From contig OY747707.1 of the NCBI GenBank assembly GCA_963556495.2, forward strand, positions 33,741,871 through 33,805,870: a stretch of DNA of 64,000 bases. The letters run 5' to 3'. The DNA comes from Valencia hispanica. Lineage: Eukaryota; Chordata; Actinopteri; Cyprinodontiformes; Valenciidae. The number at the start of each line of letters is the position of its first letter. Positions within the stretch are counted from its first letter, which is position 1. A program made the translations under genes and the position numbers. Below are positions 32,293-44,975 of the stretch, piece by piece. The notes beneath the pieces are model-generated. The model did no database searches. It had not been told where the DNA came from and worked only from the letters and a program-made list of their open reading frames with translations.

Positions 32293-35200
32293 TCCTGCTT
32301 TACACCGGTGTACTTTGTGGTTTTACTGATTGAGAAAAAAGATTGGATTTTTGGTCTCCCATCACCGATTAGGCCTGATGAAGTGTAAAACTGATCAATA
32401 ACATTCAACAGCCCTACTCAAAATGGCCCTCTGGTGGGAGTGTGTGCATGCATCGATCTCTCTCCGAGGTGTGGACTGGTCAACTGTCCCGGGTTTTCCT
32501 CACTTCTGGCCAATTGAATGCACCAGCCCCATGTAACTCTGCAATCAGCAGAAAAAAAAAAAAATCTCGCTGTATTATTGTCACATGAAGGATAATTTAC
32601 AGTTTAACTCACTGGATAGCCTACTGGACCTGTGAGTCTTTTCAACTTCTTACTCAGTAATATCCTAGAAAAGATTGTTGGTTAATTAATGCTTGTGGCT
32701 GTTGAGAAACTTCTGGATTACGGATGATTTACTTAATTCTGTTTGTAGACATATGAAATGAAGGTGTGTTACTGATAGTGATCTGCGGTTAGGTAATTGC
32801 TGCCCAGAGGATGTTAGAACAGGAAATTGTTGCAAAGTTATAGAACAAACTTTTAGCACTCTACTGTGGTTGGAACAAAGTCTTGCAGGCTTTTACACTC
32901 CATCATTTTTGCATGAAGCGATGGTCTTCTTCATGGTCTTACCTGATTCTCTATATTGAGGTTGCGCTGCCCGAACTGTACCGCAAACACTGAGGCAAAT
33001 CCTCATAAGCACGTCACCCAAAGGCACTTCAAACATAGCAAATATCCATGTTATGCCTAGCACAGAACTGTCTAATTATTCCTGCTTGCTGTCTGCGATC
33101 TCTTTGTCTGTGCAGCTGGATATTTATTGTCTGAAATTAGATGCCCTCCCTCTGTGTCAGCAAATCAAAGACAGCAGAGTACAGGTGTGCAGAAGAGCTG
33201 TTCTCTGGGTACACAGTAACAACAATGGAGCTTTATTCTACAGTGCTAAACCGCATTAAAGCCCCCCCCTCCCCTTTCTTTTTTTCTCGATGCATGTTCC
33301 TCTTTATTTAATCACGCAAAATAATCCTTTTAACCAATTTTGGTCTTACGTTTGCCGGCTTGTGTTGTTGCACAATGTGAAGAGAGGATCATTTTAGTTT
33401 TAAAGCTGCAAGAAAGAGAGAAAATTGACATCTTTCATCTGTGCAGTGTTGTTGAGTATGTGGAGAAAAAGAGAGTTCCATCTAAGACTAGCGGCTAAAA
33501 ATATTACTGTAAACAGAACAGATGCCCTTTCATTTTGATTGAAACGTTGAAGCATAGCTCATTAAGGTTGTATATTTTACACAGTTTCCAAAATTCAATA
33601 ACCTTCATACAGAGCCCCACAAATTTATTTGGTGCTGCTAAAGATGGAGGTAGAAGCCTTAAAGTAAATTCATCTTTTATTGTCAGGGGGGGGGGGGGGT
33701 AATCTCACACTGAAAATATGAAAAAGTTTAAAAATCAAACTTTTAATTTGAGTACATTTATTCAGTAAAAAAATAGTCTAATGTTAAAAAATAAGGCTTA
33801 AAAAAATACTGTTCCTTTTTAAAAGGACCGTAATTGGAGTAATTTTGTACATCATATTTTGCTTTACTGGTAATCAAAGCATCTAGAAATCTTTTATTGG
33901 GAGGATTATTTTTATTTTTCAATCAAGCTGCAGGCAGTTCTTTTGATTTTATCCAACCATTTTTTCTCCTGAAGTCATAATTAACTTCATTTTATTTACA
34001 ATGCATTTCTTTTTGTTATTTAATGATATAAACTTAGCTGACGTATGTTGCTCACACAAATAATAAAAGACAAACAGTAGAAAAAAAGTATGTTGATAGG
34101 TTTGTATTGTCACTGTCATCTATTATGAAGATCAATTGTGGCAGATCTGATAAATATTCTGTGACTTCCTGTATTCCTGCAACATAAATATGACAAAAAG
34201 GCCCCCTTTCTCTTATCCACTCGTGAAAATGGGAAAGACAAGAGAAAAAGCCATTTAAATAAGGCAGGTGTGTGTTGACCACAGTCAGGGCAATAGTTAA
34301 AAATCTTCAGACAAAAAAACACAAAACTGAACACAATTTTATCTTGCCACCATATGCATTGAGGAGGTAAGAAAATCAACATGTTTCATGTTATATTATA
34401 CCCCTGTATTAAAAACTGAATGCTTTTAATGCTTCTTAAACATTCTTATCAGAGTACTATTAAATGTTAAGAGTGTGGAAAATGTCATACTGAGGAGAGA
34501 GCTTACTTCAGTTTCTGCCGTTCACTCATGAGGTTATTCTTTTATAAATATAGGCATAGATTTAAATGTGTTGGCTAAAAACCCAACATCTGTGGAAGGT
34601 GTAAAGAATGTTGACCTCATATGACTCATGAAAAATACTTAAAACATCTGTCATTAGGTTAAAGGGAGTCTTAACAGATTGTGATTTTCTGTTCAAGCTT
34701 ATTCACAAAAATCAGGGCTCTAAAAACAGTAACTGATGAAATGCATGATCTGTGAGTGATAAGGACCCAGTAATAAGGCTACTCCTCTCATTAGCATCAG
34801 ATGAGAAGAACTGATTCATGCAGAAGAGAGTGTGAGGAAGAGAGAGATATGTTTTTTTTTTGCTAATCATATTTATGTGAAGTTCAGTTTCTTCTGTTAG
34901 AATGTTCTTCCTGGTTTTTGAATAGGTAGTCATTAATCATTTTGATGTTGTGTGTGACTGACCTCACAGACCTGGAGGAACAATGCAGCCTGTGACAATA
35001 AAGTATGCCACTCAACTGTTCATCCCTCTCCAAACAATCCCCCTTACAAGAGCAAAGCCAAGTTAGAAACTTTGTTTGTACCTACAGTTTTTCAACTGTG
35101 AAGTGCACTTCTTGAAAAGTGTGGAGAAAAATAGCCATGGTCAATGGTTGAAGACTTCAAAAAGGCAGTGTTGTATGGTTCTTGTGGATTAAACTCAGTT

Positions 35201-37437
35201 CAATTAGATTTCAGAGATGGTGTGGATTTTCCCACTGTTGGTTTCAAGAGATCATCAATAAATGCTGTGTTTACATTTTAAAATGTGACAAAAAAGAAGC
35301 AATTGACTCCTGACCTGCAGCAGAGTTGCACTACCATATACAACTATTGTAGTCTGGTTTGTTTGTTGTGGATCAGTATTTGACTTTGGTTGGTTCTGAC
35401 TGTTCGCAGTAATGAATTTATACCTAGAAAAACAGAATTGTTTGAATCAGTTTGTCAGCTTTATCATCATCACAGTAAGTGCCACAGAATATTGTGATAG
35501 TAATATAAGTCCCTATTGATCATCCCTCAAAAGCATGTCTGTGTGTAAAATAAACAGCCTAATGCAAGCTCACTATTGAGGCACCTAACCTAACTAATTA
35601 TCTCCACCATTCATTTATAGGATATTAATAAGGATAACAGAAAACGCCTACTAACTTCAATAAGAGCATTTACTGAAAGGCTATAAGCACATTTCGAAGG
35701 TCCCTCCGGCACCATCTAAATCTTAAAAGAAAAAAATATGTTTGTTTCCGGATTTTATATAAGTATAGATTTTGTAAAAATGTAATCAATCGTTTTATTG
35801 ATGTGTTTTTAGGTTGAAACTGTCGTGAACTCTTAGTTTTGATGCATTTAATAAATAGGGGGGACAGACCACAAGTGATAAATGGGAATCAAGCTAGCGC
35901 AAATGTCTGATCAGTGTGTTTCTTTTAAAGTTTATTGTCTGTACTAAAGATTTCAACCTTGACTTTTAAGGATGAATATAGCTGATTCTGACCTGTGGTC
36001 TTTCACTTTTGAATGTCTCTGCACTGAAATATCTTAATTATTTAGTAATTTTATATATTCCTTTAGCAACATATGTTATTTATTCTGCAACAATACATAC
36101 AACAGTTTAACCATACTCTTTGCATTAAGTCTTTTGCTTTTGTTTTATAGTACCAAGAGAGGGTGATATTTTTGCTCAAGGTTATCATGCTGTCAGAATC
36201 TCATAAAGGCTCATTCCTATTGGGAATAAAGGGATTCTGAAAAGGTTTTTTACTCCTGAAGGTTTGGTTGCCCTTTACAGCAGCAAGGCCACCATTTGTA
36301 AATGCTTGATCAAGTTTGCTCCACCGTCTCCTCTCTGTTTAGCTTCTTTTACCCTCTTTTTTTTCCATCAGACTTGAATAATAATGACATCCTGTTCCAT
36401 ATTATGACTACTGTGCTAAGCTATCTTTTATTGTGGCACCATGCCATTCATCCTGTTATTGTGAATAGGCTACGTAAATACAACAAGGGATATTGCTCTT
36501 GCAGTTTTATAATGAAAAGCACTGGGGTGCTAATTGTGACATCATGCCCACACATTCGGTAGCCGTCAGATTAATCTAAAGCAGCGCATGTCTGGAAAAA
36601 GGCTTATTTTTGAGCTTTTTGTCTGTTCAGCAGGAATAACGCCATACGTTTATGAAGTTTCACACTCTGCAAGATCCTCCTGAATACATTTTTGGTCTTT
36701 GCTTTGTGTTAGTCTGGGAATCATCTTCTACATTTCAGTAATACCTTTGGGGGAAAAATGCATCACAAAAAATACCTGAAAGAATTTGGTTTGTTTTAAT
36801 CCGAATGAAGTAAAAAACATAACTTTCAACTACTGTTATATCACACTAAGGTGGCTTCTGTTGTACAACATTTTGTGAGATCTTTTTTTTCTTTTTCTTA
36901 CAGACTCCTTGAAGTACATTCCCAAATTGGGGGCAATAAATCTTTTAAGAATGGCATCTACCAAATGTTAGTTAAAAAACATAAATTATATTACTTGTTC
37001 ATTAGTATTAAAATAAGGATTGCCTGTGTGGGATTAGAAAAGCAGTTTGGGACGAAATGACAATTTTAGAATCCTCCCAAAAATTTTACAAGGTACTATT
37101 TCAAACACATTGTTGCATTATATTTATCTTGGTTACCAGGAAAAATTAGAATATACATATTACCTGTACTTCTGTAGCAATGTGGCTTTAGGGTAATTGG
37201 TGGCACTCCCCTAGTTTCTGCAATATGACATTCCAAAATACAGATGTTTTTACTGAAGAAAAAACAAAGTTTAGATGGGACAAAATTGCAGCAACAGGTG
37301 AGGGAGGGGGAAGCATGGCGCTGGTATTTTTGTTGTTGTTGTTCAAAACCTTGATATTCCAGGACATCGATAACCGACCATTGATTAGCTAGTGGTTTTA
37401 GAAGTGTATTGTGTAAATTGATAATTTGCTATAGAAA
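32293..37437. other. Long stretch with no gene seen
   Basis: Five kilobases of AT-rich DNA without domains, target-flanked elements or RNA genes that I can recognise. Small features include an A12 run near 32555, a 12-G run at about 33687, and T-rich tracts near 34851 and 36883. Frames of 60-90 codons occur at the density expected by chance. Confidence 0.4.
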
Positions 37438-37461
37438 TCCATCCATCCATCCATCCATCAC
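37438..37461. repeat. Short (ATCC)n tract
   Basis: About five ATCC units. The motif equals the complement of the Rex3 tail repeat, so it could mark the 3' end of a minus-oriented RTE/Rex3 remnant, but the adjoining sequence does not match Rex3. Confidence 0.7.
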
Positions 37462-39530
37462 ATAACTTCTTTTTCTGGGCCCTAAATGGGCCTGAATGCA
37501 TTTACATATCACCTTGTAAGATGATTTTCTGTTTGAAAAAATCCGCTGTACCCAACCTTCTCAACACCAGTGGTAATGTGTCAAAACAGGTAGCTAAGCT
37601 TGCTACAACTAATATTTTTGTAGTGCCTCAGCAAAGTCATTAATGGCAGTAAATTGTTTGAAGTCCAAGTGTTCAGAATCTCATGATTCAGCATGTCTCT
37701 ACTGGGAATACACCTCACATTCTTTTTACTGAATCCTACAAAGCTCACATAATTTTACTGCTGCCTGTAGTTAGAGGTGTTGTTTCATTTCTTTTGTCCC
37801 CGGCTGTAGGCATACTGACTGTGTGGGACTTTGGCCACCGAGGGAAACTGGAGGTGTAATTTCAGAGGCGCTTTAACCGACGAGGCCAGCAGTTATATGA
37901 GGTCAGTCTTCAAAAGCCGGAGCGTTCTAGTCATTAGGACCAGCTGTGCCCCCTCACTTCTGGCAGAGTGTGCAAGCATTTAGAGGACATGAGAAACACA
38001 TACCCATTGCATATCCATTGTAATTAGCTGTCCACACAACATGGTAAAATCCCTGAAAGAAGAGATTGTTGAAGCTTGCAGTTCAATCGTTCCTCAAAAT
38101 GGGGCAAGGGGATCTTTCAGCAGCTTTTTGTGTCATGGCTTTTATATTCTTCTGTAAGTCATTGAGTGGCTGTTGATCTCAGTCTGTGCGTAAAAGTAAG
38201 TGTCCAGAGTCAGACAGATTATAAAGAGGTTAAGCTATCTGAAAATGCCTTTGGTGCTGCAGATTATTAGGCTTGTTCTCTGGACACTTGGACATGAATT
38301 TTTAACAAATGCAGCAGTCTGCATGTGAAATGCTGATGTGAACTAGTCCTGTCAGCATCCCTATGAGGCAGTAGTATACACAATAACCTGAAAATGCAGT
38401 ATCCCTCCATGACTTTGGAAATCTTCCCAGTTTTTGCTCTTCTAATGGCTAGTTTCATCTGTCTGATTTTATTTGTTTTTGTTTTTTTGATATGTTAGAG
38501 AAAGCAAGTTCAATCCAAAAGGACACAAAACAGCATTTGTTCTGGTTTTTAAACCTCCAGAGATAAAAGAACAGATACCATCTTAAAGTACGTGTCCATC
38601 TTTTTACTTCAAAACCAGCTTCAAACTTGAGAAATAAAAAAATTAAGATTTTTAATTATCTTAAAAAAAATCTCCATGTAAGCACAGAGTGCCAGTTTTA
38701 ACCAGCTGCATTGAGTCTAGAGCAAAACCTGATTTATGCCAAACAAATTGGGCCTCACAACAGAAACGACCACACTGAAACAAAAGGAGGCAAGTTCTGT
38801 TTTATCCGCCCAGTCCTGGTGAATAGTAAATAGACAGAACTACCATAGCACTTCCGTAGTGTTTTTGAAGACTTCACAGCAAAACTTAACTTGCCCAGTT
38901 ACTGTAAGTAGTATGCAACTGAAAATACATAAATCATATAGAGAACAGCATTTCTATGGTATTTTTTGCAGTATTAGGAATACATATTTTTTGCTTTTAA
39001 AAAAAGCAGTTAGAAGTTATTATGAAATCATAGTATTTTTGCCCAAGATTTTCATAGTGTGACAATCTCACACCGGCCCATGCCTAGCTGTGTGAGTCCG
39101 TGCTCCCAGCTGTATTTGGCAGCCGTAATGTGAGGTGCGGTGCTGAGTTTCCTTCATAGGACCTTGGGTTTGACAGCATGTGTTAGAGACAGTCCTATTT
39201 AGCAATGAAAGCTTGTCATTAAGCACCACTGCCTCTGTATGATTTATCCAAAGTTATGCTTAGGTCACACAATGACTCAACTCTTCCCAGAACCATGTTT
39301 TTGTAAGATGTCTCTACTTGTTAATGCTGGGCTTGAAATTCCACGTAGCATGTCAGTTTCTGTTTAGCTTGGCAGGTACTGAACAGCCGGTGCATATCCA
39401 GACGATGACTTTCTTGCAACTGATTTGCTTTGTTTGCTCTTAAAGAAGAAACACAAGCGCATGTAGTGGCAATGTGCATGAACATGTTATATCCTGCTCA
39501 GATAAAACCAGCCTGCACAGCTGTGCAGCG
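37462..39530. other. No gene seen; candidate conserved block
   Basis: Positions 37790-38050 have balanced composition, CpG content and no repeat signature (for example GACTTTGGCCACCGAGGG, TTTAACCGACGAGGCCAGC), unlike their flanks. They may be a host regulatory element. The rest is AT-rich and unassigned. Confidence 0.35.
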
Positions 39531-39539
39531 GGCCGGCGT

Positions 39540-39922
39540 TGTTCAGGTGTTATCTCACTGTGGTTGTTTCGTCATTTCTCTCAAAACAACTAAGCGCTTA
39601 TTGCGCTCACCTCACGCGGCCTTTATTTCACTCCTCATTGTCTGCACCTGTCCAATCAACCACACCTGATCCTACTCACCTCCGGCCTTTAAAACCAGTC
39701 ACTTCTCTCCACTCAGGGCCGGATCATTAACTACTAACTATGACTATTGATGTCTCATGTACCTTCCCTGCTGTCTCGTTCCTGCCCGATGTCCAGTCTC
39801 TCCGTTCCTGTCGCCGTCTTCTTCATCATCACCACCATCACCTTCACCGCCTCCTTTAATAAACATCCTGCACCTTCCTTCAGCGTCTGCATTTGGGTCC
39901 ATACTCCACACACACCCCTGAC
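39540..39922 (+). mobile_element. Probable solo LTR
   Basis: The segment is C/T-rich. It contains CACCTGTCCAATCAACCACAC, a CTTTAAAACC box, a CTCC/GTCTC-rich middle and an AATAAA-like signal (TTTAATAAACATCC, about 39856-39869), and closes CCCCTGACA at 39914-39922. This order is typical of fish gypsy LTRs. The left end is not certain and no duplication could be confirmed. The 137-codon frame across it is not a gene. Confidence 0.45.
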
Positions 39923-41141
39923 ACGTAGGTACTGCTTGGAATCTTGTTTTGTCTCAGTAAAAAAACAAGCAAAAAACATAGGGTTGGCTTTTCTGTCACA
40001 GATGGACTATGACGTGAGTGAATGTGTGTGCGCGTGTGCATGTAACAAATTTCCTCCCACCAGCACTTTGGCCTGTATTGGATGTAGTTGCTCCTTCAGA
40101 TCAAGATTAATGAGCTTCTATACACGACGTTGCAAAAATAGACGTTTTTTGCCTCACTGATGTAATCACTCCTGAAGCTGAAGGAGGATAGAGAGGACAG
40201 GACAGACCTAATCTGCCTCAGCGGAGTCAGTCTTTAATGGAGTTGATCCTTTCTGCTCTGACCTTGCAGGGCCTGTTTTTACAGCAGCGTGAGGCCGTCT
40301 CTCATAAGTTTGATCCCTTTACCTCCATGGGAGAACAGGGATTAGGAACAATTTGCTTCTAGATTTCCTTTAAGCTTTTCTCAGAAATGTTGCGCTTTTT
40401 ATATATACATATACACCTATTGTCTGTCTGTCTGTCTGTCTGGATTCTAGAGCCTTCTGATGGGAAACCAAATTATCTACCATATTGTTATGGGAAACAA
40501 ATATGTTTATGCAATGGACACATTTTAGAACTAGAAATTTGCTTAAAATTATTGTTCTTGACCAATCCCTCCCCCCTCCCCCAAGTATTTTTAGTCTGCA
40601 TCCATTCCCAGATACATTAAAAAATTAGCAGTTTGGTTCAATGCTTATCTTAATCTACATAGCTTCAAAGATATCCTGTTAAAGATTTTTGTTATCATAG
40701 AACTAGATCAATGGTGCACAGTATGAGTGGGTAGGTGTATTTACTCAACGACTGTTGTAGTTATACTCTACCTTGAACCTGAAAAAAAAATCAGGTTGAA
40801 ATCGAACGTTCTAATCCACAAGCTAGCATAGCATACATTTGTGAAAACAAATTTCTTTAGTTTCTTTTATTTTATTTTATCTTACATCAAAATTTTGTTT
40901 TTTTTTAAAAATCATAGTGTTATATTTTGAGTCCGACTTTTCAAATCACTCACTTACATACATGCTTGAAATCTCTATGTTTCATAATAGTCCTTGGTGA
41001 CTAATTTCTTTGTGCTCTTTGTTGTCGTTTTTTTATATCCACTCTTCATAGGCATGGGTATCCTGGTGATGAGGTCTTAAAGACCCATTTGAGGTGTTTT
41101 GCAAGTTGTAAAGAAACCTCACGCTTTTTACAACCATCAGC
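39923..41141. other. No gene seen; candidate conserved block
   Basis: Positions 40160-40350 look non-repetitive and balanced (for example CAGCGGAGTCAGTCTTTAAT, CTGACCTTGCAGGGCCTG) and may be host-conserved. A (TGTC)n tract of about six copies lies at 40421-40443. The remainder is AT-rich. Confidence 0.35.
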
Positions 41142-41230
41142 TTGGGCTGGACGATATAGAAAAAGAGCATATCAGTAAAGGGAATAGTCATATTGATCGA
41201 TATCGATAATTATCGATAAATATCACAAAA
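41142..41230. repeat. hAT-like left end fragment
   Basis: It reads TTGGGCTGGACGATATAGAA, followed by ATCGATATCGATAATTATCG. Its start resembles the terminus of the hAT at 59474 (TAGGGCTGGGCAATACGG). No right terminus or duplication was found. A second possible hAT start, TAGTGATGG, lies at 41394. Confidence 0.4.
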
Positions 41231-41470
41231 TGTAAAAAATATATTTTAAGTGCCTCCCCGGTCATTGTGTTATTCTTCAATTAACTAATTTTAACCAAGA
41301 ATTAAATTAATTCATTTTTCAAACACCTCTGCTTTATTTATTTTAATGTGTTTTTGACATCATTGTTCTACCTAGTAGTGATGGTAAATTCGAGTCTTTT
41401 TACTGAATCAAGTTTGAATGAGTCACTCACCAAAATTAATCGGGTTTTTTGAGTCAGTTGAGTCACTAAG

Positions 41471-41857
41471 GGGCTGTTCACACGACAACGTTGCTGTTTT
41501 TGTTTGAATACGCGGGTGAAAACGCACTGCGTTTACACGACAGGGCGCGCGATGGAAAACGATGTAGTACATATGCCTGGCCTTTAGATGGCAGTGTTCC
41601 AAGGTTTCCCCCTCACAACCCGGAAAAGAAACATTTCATGATAACTAACAATGGCGGTCTTCTTGTAGTTCTCCTCCGCTTAAATAAAGGCGTATTGATT
41701 ATTTGACGCACGTACTGTATGCGTTGCCGTTGGCAATCGCATAGAAGCCTGATGATCTCTAAGTTTTGCTTACAGAGACCAAATAACTTCAGAAGCTGCA
41801 TCAGCAGTAACAGCATACCTGGATCCGCCATTGTTGTTGTATCTATTTCTGATTCAC
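41471..41857 (-). pseudogene. DNA transposon scrap, possibly PIF/Harbinger
   Basis: On the minus strand a frame (about 41613-41843) reads MADPGMLLLLMQLLKLFG and later QRQRIQYVRQI and RRRTTRRPP. This hydrophobic-then-Arg-rich start is reminiscent of PIF/Harbinger-type transposases in fish. The left boundary GGGGCTGTTCACACGACAAC looks like a transposon terminus. The element is cut at 41858 by the Rex3 target duplication, and I did not find its continuation after 52970. Assignment is tentative. Confidence 0.35.
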
Positions 41858-41869
41858 AATTTCTCTTAA
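41858..41869. repeat. Rex3 target duplication, left copy
   Basis: AATTTCTCTTAA, identical to 52959-52970. It brackets the composite of Rex3 and the retrovirus inserted in it. The neighbouring bases differ, so the match is exactly 12 bp. Confidence 0.8.
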
Positions 41870-41884
41870 CTCCTCCCTGGGCTG

Positions 41885-42453
41885 TGTCAGCTTTTTTCTC
41901 ATAATGTGCTCTGCAACTCACTTCCTGCTCAGAGAGGTGGGGGCGCCGAACTCCAAAACCCCAGCGGAATCTGTTTCAAAATAAGACCCAGAGCTGAGAG
42001 ACAAAGAGTAACAAAAAAACACACACAATCATATATCTGGTTTGAAAAAGACGCACCTGCAGATGGGAGCCAGACAAGATCTGACTGACTCCCTGTTCTA
42101 CAAGGTTGTACCATTTTTATTTGAAAAAGAACAAAGAACATATCACATGACTCCTCTCTCCTCCTTCTACATCTTGACAGGCCATTTATTTTCTCCAGGT
42201 CTCTTGACCTTACTATGAACTGGGTTATAACATGACTTAGAGTTATAGCTGATCCTCCCTGCTTTCAATTCATATCTTTACTTAAGAGTTTGTTTACTTA
42301 AAACCTTCAACCCTATAAAATACTGGTAACAGAGTCATGTTTTACTACCCTGAATAATATAAACAGGCCTATTACTTCTAAAGCTTAAAAAAGATATAAT
42401 TAAAACATATGTACTGCATAATAAAAATAGCCTCAAAAAAGTAGAATACAACA
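41885..42453 (-). repeat. Retroviral 3' LTR
   Basis: 569 bp with TG...CA ends. It is identical to 49034-49602 except for three substitutions (near 41889, in CTCTCC(T/C)CC near 42162, and (G/T)ATATAATT near 42394). The minus-strand AATAAA polyadenylation signal is at 42116-42121. The short frames inside, seen in both LTRs, are not genes. Confidence 0.95.
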
Positions 42454-42465
42454 AATCCCTCTTTC
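42454..42465 (-). other. Polypurine tract
   Basis: On the minus strand, GAAAGAGGGATT lies immediately before the 3' LTR start TGTTGTATTC. This is the position and composition expected for the plus-strand DNA primer. Confidence 0.75.
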
Positions 42466-42475
42466 AATCTATTTT

Positions 42476-42790
42476 TCAAATAGATTGACCACTCCTCTGT
42501 ACTTCCCCATCAGGCTCCATGTGAGGAAGCAACAGATATTGACCTTGCACATTATCACCAACAGCTTTTTCAATACACTTTGTGAGCAAAGAACGTATAC
42601 AAGGAATACAACAACATCCACATAACACCATAGTTGACACAAATACTGCTAAAGAAACCATTATAGACATTGCCAGAGTCTTCCCTTTACCAAACATATT
42701 ATTTAACAAATTGTCCCTCTTTCCAACCTGATCATTCAAAATGAGAAGAGTGTCTGTTTTTTTTATCCTTACCTTTAAGCAATATTTATT
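42476..42790 (-). pseudogene. Env transmembrane subunit, C-terminal remnant
   Basis: The frame reads from a membrane-proximal stretch (DTLLILNDQVGKRDN) into a hydrophobic segment of about 23 residues (starting TLAMSIMVSLAVF). A cysteine-rich CGCCCIPCIR and a cytoplasmic tail of about 40 residues follow, ending in the stop at the polypurine tract. This is the normal end of a retroviral Env TM subunit, which anchors the spike in the membrane. The surface subunit, fusion peptide and heptad/CX6CC region are not recognisable here; only this tail has survived. The open frame may begin upstream of 42739, because the first ATG-like start is not a true initiation site. Confidence 0.75.
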
Positions 42791-43690
42791 TTATTTATTA
42801 TTATTGTTTTTTATGTTTTAACCTAATTCTCAATATTCTTTTAGTAAAAGCAAACTCTAGCAATTGTCACCAACCCCAAAAACATCCTACAAAAACCACA
42901 TCATAATGAAAAAAGTAAAACAAAAATTAGTAGTCAGTCAACCTGATTATACTTTAAACACTCCTTAAAATGTTTTATCTTATTACTAAAAAAGTTTTAT
43001 AAAACCGTAAATACTGAATATAAGGAAGAAAATCTTACAAATCGACTACTTAAAAATTATTTGACACCCTCTTAGGCAGTGTCTAGCAATCTGCACCTGT
43101 AAATAAAAATCGGTTAGACAACCTGTAAAATACAAGAAAAATGATTAGTAAGTGTTCAGTCTTTATTATTTTGTTCTCTAGTCTTTGCTCTTGTTTATTT
43201 CTCTGGCAGCAGGTGGCTACCAGAGTGATGAAAAGATTCAGTACAGTGGACTCTTTATTTTCCCAAAGTAACTGTCTTTTCTGCAGATCGCCCTCACTGA
43301 AATGACAGTTACTTCATTAACTGAGCATTTCCCCCAATAAACACAAATGCACAGACAGGCCCCGCCTCCAATAGCTTCCCCCACCGATTGTGAGGTGGTC
43401 AAAACCTGCTGTGAAATGTGTTTGATTTCTTGCGATCTTTTCTCTTCGGTACAATCCCTCTTCGAGAAAAGCAAGTCCAAATTGCTTATCTCGCCCAATT
43501 TTGTTGCACATATAGATTACACTGGATGATTACAGCAACTTCAACCAATCTTCTGGGTGGGTCAGGCCCCGCCTCCTGGCTTCGGCAGTCGACACCGCCT
43601 AGTCAGAACCGACACCACCCGCTGCAAAGAGATTTTCCCAGGTCAGCAGAGAGCTGCTGCAGCGTGAGGGACAGGAGAGGGGTCGGAAGG
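42791..43690 (-). other. Provirus region with env and pol scraps
   Basis: Between the Env tail and the integrase remnant I see only short frames on the minus strand (43238-43498, 43317-43511). They lack diagnostic motifs and overlap in different frames. The stretch 42780-43130 is very AT-rich. It probably contains decayed env sequence and the pol-env junction left after deletion. Confidence 0.45.
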
Positions 43691-43832
43691 AAAAAGGAGA
43701 CCAGGCCCTTCAGATGCTGATGATCACTGCGAGGGTCCGGGTGCGATGGAACCTGTGGTTCTCTGCCAGCTGTAAATTTAAAGTTGAATTAGACCGCTCG
43801 ATGACGCCCTATTTCCCCACGCGTCAACAGTG
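43691..43832 (-). pseudogene. Integrase catalytic-Glu scrap
   Basis: A minus-strand frame through about 43760-43812 reads GVIERSNSTLN, followed by LAEN. This resembles the region around the last catalytic residue (Glu) of a retroviral integrase core (xxERxNxTLK). Stops lie on either side and the two upstream Asp positions are not found. Most of integrase has been lost. Confidence 0.5.
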
Positions 43833-44975
43833 TCAGCCTTGCTGTGACCCCAGTAGCAGTAACAAAACCTGCTCTCCTCCACTGTGGTAATTCATAATGT
43901 ATAACAGAAAACCGTAGTTCGAATCAGTGTAAATCGTGACATCTTTATCTCTTCCCCATTTGCATGCTTCAATAAGAGCCCTTATCTCAGCACGCTGTGC
44001 GCTCTGCTTGCCGTCCAGCTTCCCTGACACGACAGTATGTAGTGAATCTCCATTCTGCTCAACAACTGCAAAACCTGATTTTAACTGGCCCTGTCCATCT
44101 GTAAAACAACACCCATCTGTATAGAGCACAAAACCTGTAGGTAAAGGATCAGACCGTAAGTCAGGACGTATTTTTTGAGCAACAGAATTCAGCCTGACAC
44201 AGTCATGCTGTTCCCCAGAGGCGGTGATTTGTTCAGCCATGTTTATTCCTTCATGCGTAAAAATAATGTTTGGTGCTTCCAAAACTCTGCTAATCCGCTG
44301 CTGACGCAAAGTAGAAAGAGTAAACGTCTCAGAATTAACCAATGCCATAACTCCATGAAATGTCAAAATATTAAGTGGATAACCCCTAACAATGTGTGAA
44401 GTTTTCTCCACTAGGTGTGCAATTCCTGCTGCATGTCTCGTGCAAGGTGGCTGTCTCATTTCAATAGCTTGCAGCTTTATGCTAAGATACATAAGAATGT
44501 ATCTCTGACCACCTTTTTTCTGAAACAAAATCCCATTAACCACCCCATCTGTTTCTGATGTGTTAAGAAAAAATTGACATGTATAGTCAGGAGTGGCTAA
44601 ATCAGCTGCTTGTGCTAGAGCCTGTTTCAACTTGATAAATGCCTCCTCAGCTGGTATGTCCCATTCTAATTTAGCATGCAGATTTTTCACACCATGAGCA
44701 TTTACAAGAGCCCTGAGTGGTGTGGTAAGGTTTGTGTAATTAGGCACATGATGTCTGGAAAAATTTGTCAGTCCCAGAAATGACAGCATTGAGGATAGCA
44801 AAGAGTCAGGCACGACCTTTAAGGCCTCCACTGCATCAGGATGATCTGTTTTTTCTCTGCCATGATTTCTAGAAAGCTGCAAATGTTCCAGAATGGTAGT
44901 ATCAGAGAGCTGCGTGTCTATTTTGTACATCTGAGTAGAAGGAGAAAAAGAAACTGAAGGTGGGTGTGAACCCAA
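43833..44975 (-). pseudogene. Pol remnant: RT thumb/connection and RNase H
   Basis: A 380-codon open frame. The N-terminal third matches the region after the RT palm: LSFLGLTNFSRHHVPNY, then TPLRALV and the AEEAFIKLKQAL connection. The RNase H domain follows with catalytic FVLYTDG (Asp), AQRAEIRALIEA (Glu) and TIYTDSNYGF (Asp). The RT fingers and palm with the YxDD site are missing: the frame begins in unrelated codons that overlap the end of the upstream gag-pro frame in another phase. It would make no active reverse transcriptase. The RNase H fold ends near the frame end without the usual His loop. Confidence 0.85.

Noticed and set aside
37438..37461. 3' tail of a minus-strand Rex3
   Set aside because: The ATCC units fit, but the adjacent sequence does not match the Rex3 3' end.
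39747..40160. 137-codon plus frame
   Set aside because: It begins within a probable LTR and runs out of it. No domain and no splice context.
41906..42141. Frames on both strands repeated at 48.9-49.3 kb
   Set aside because: They lie inside the retroviral LTRs and recur because the LTRs are duplicated. No domain.
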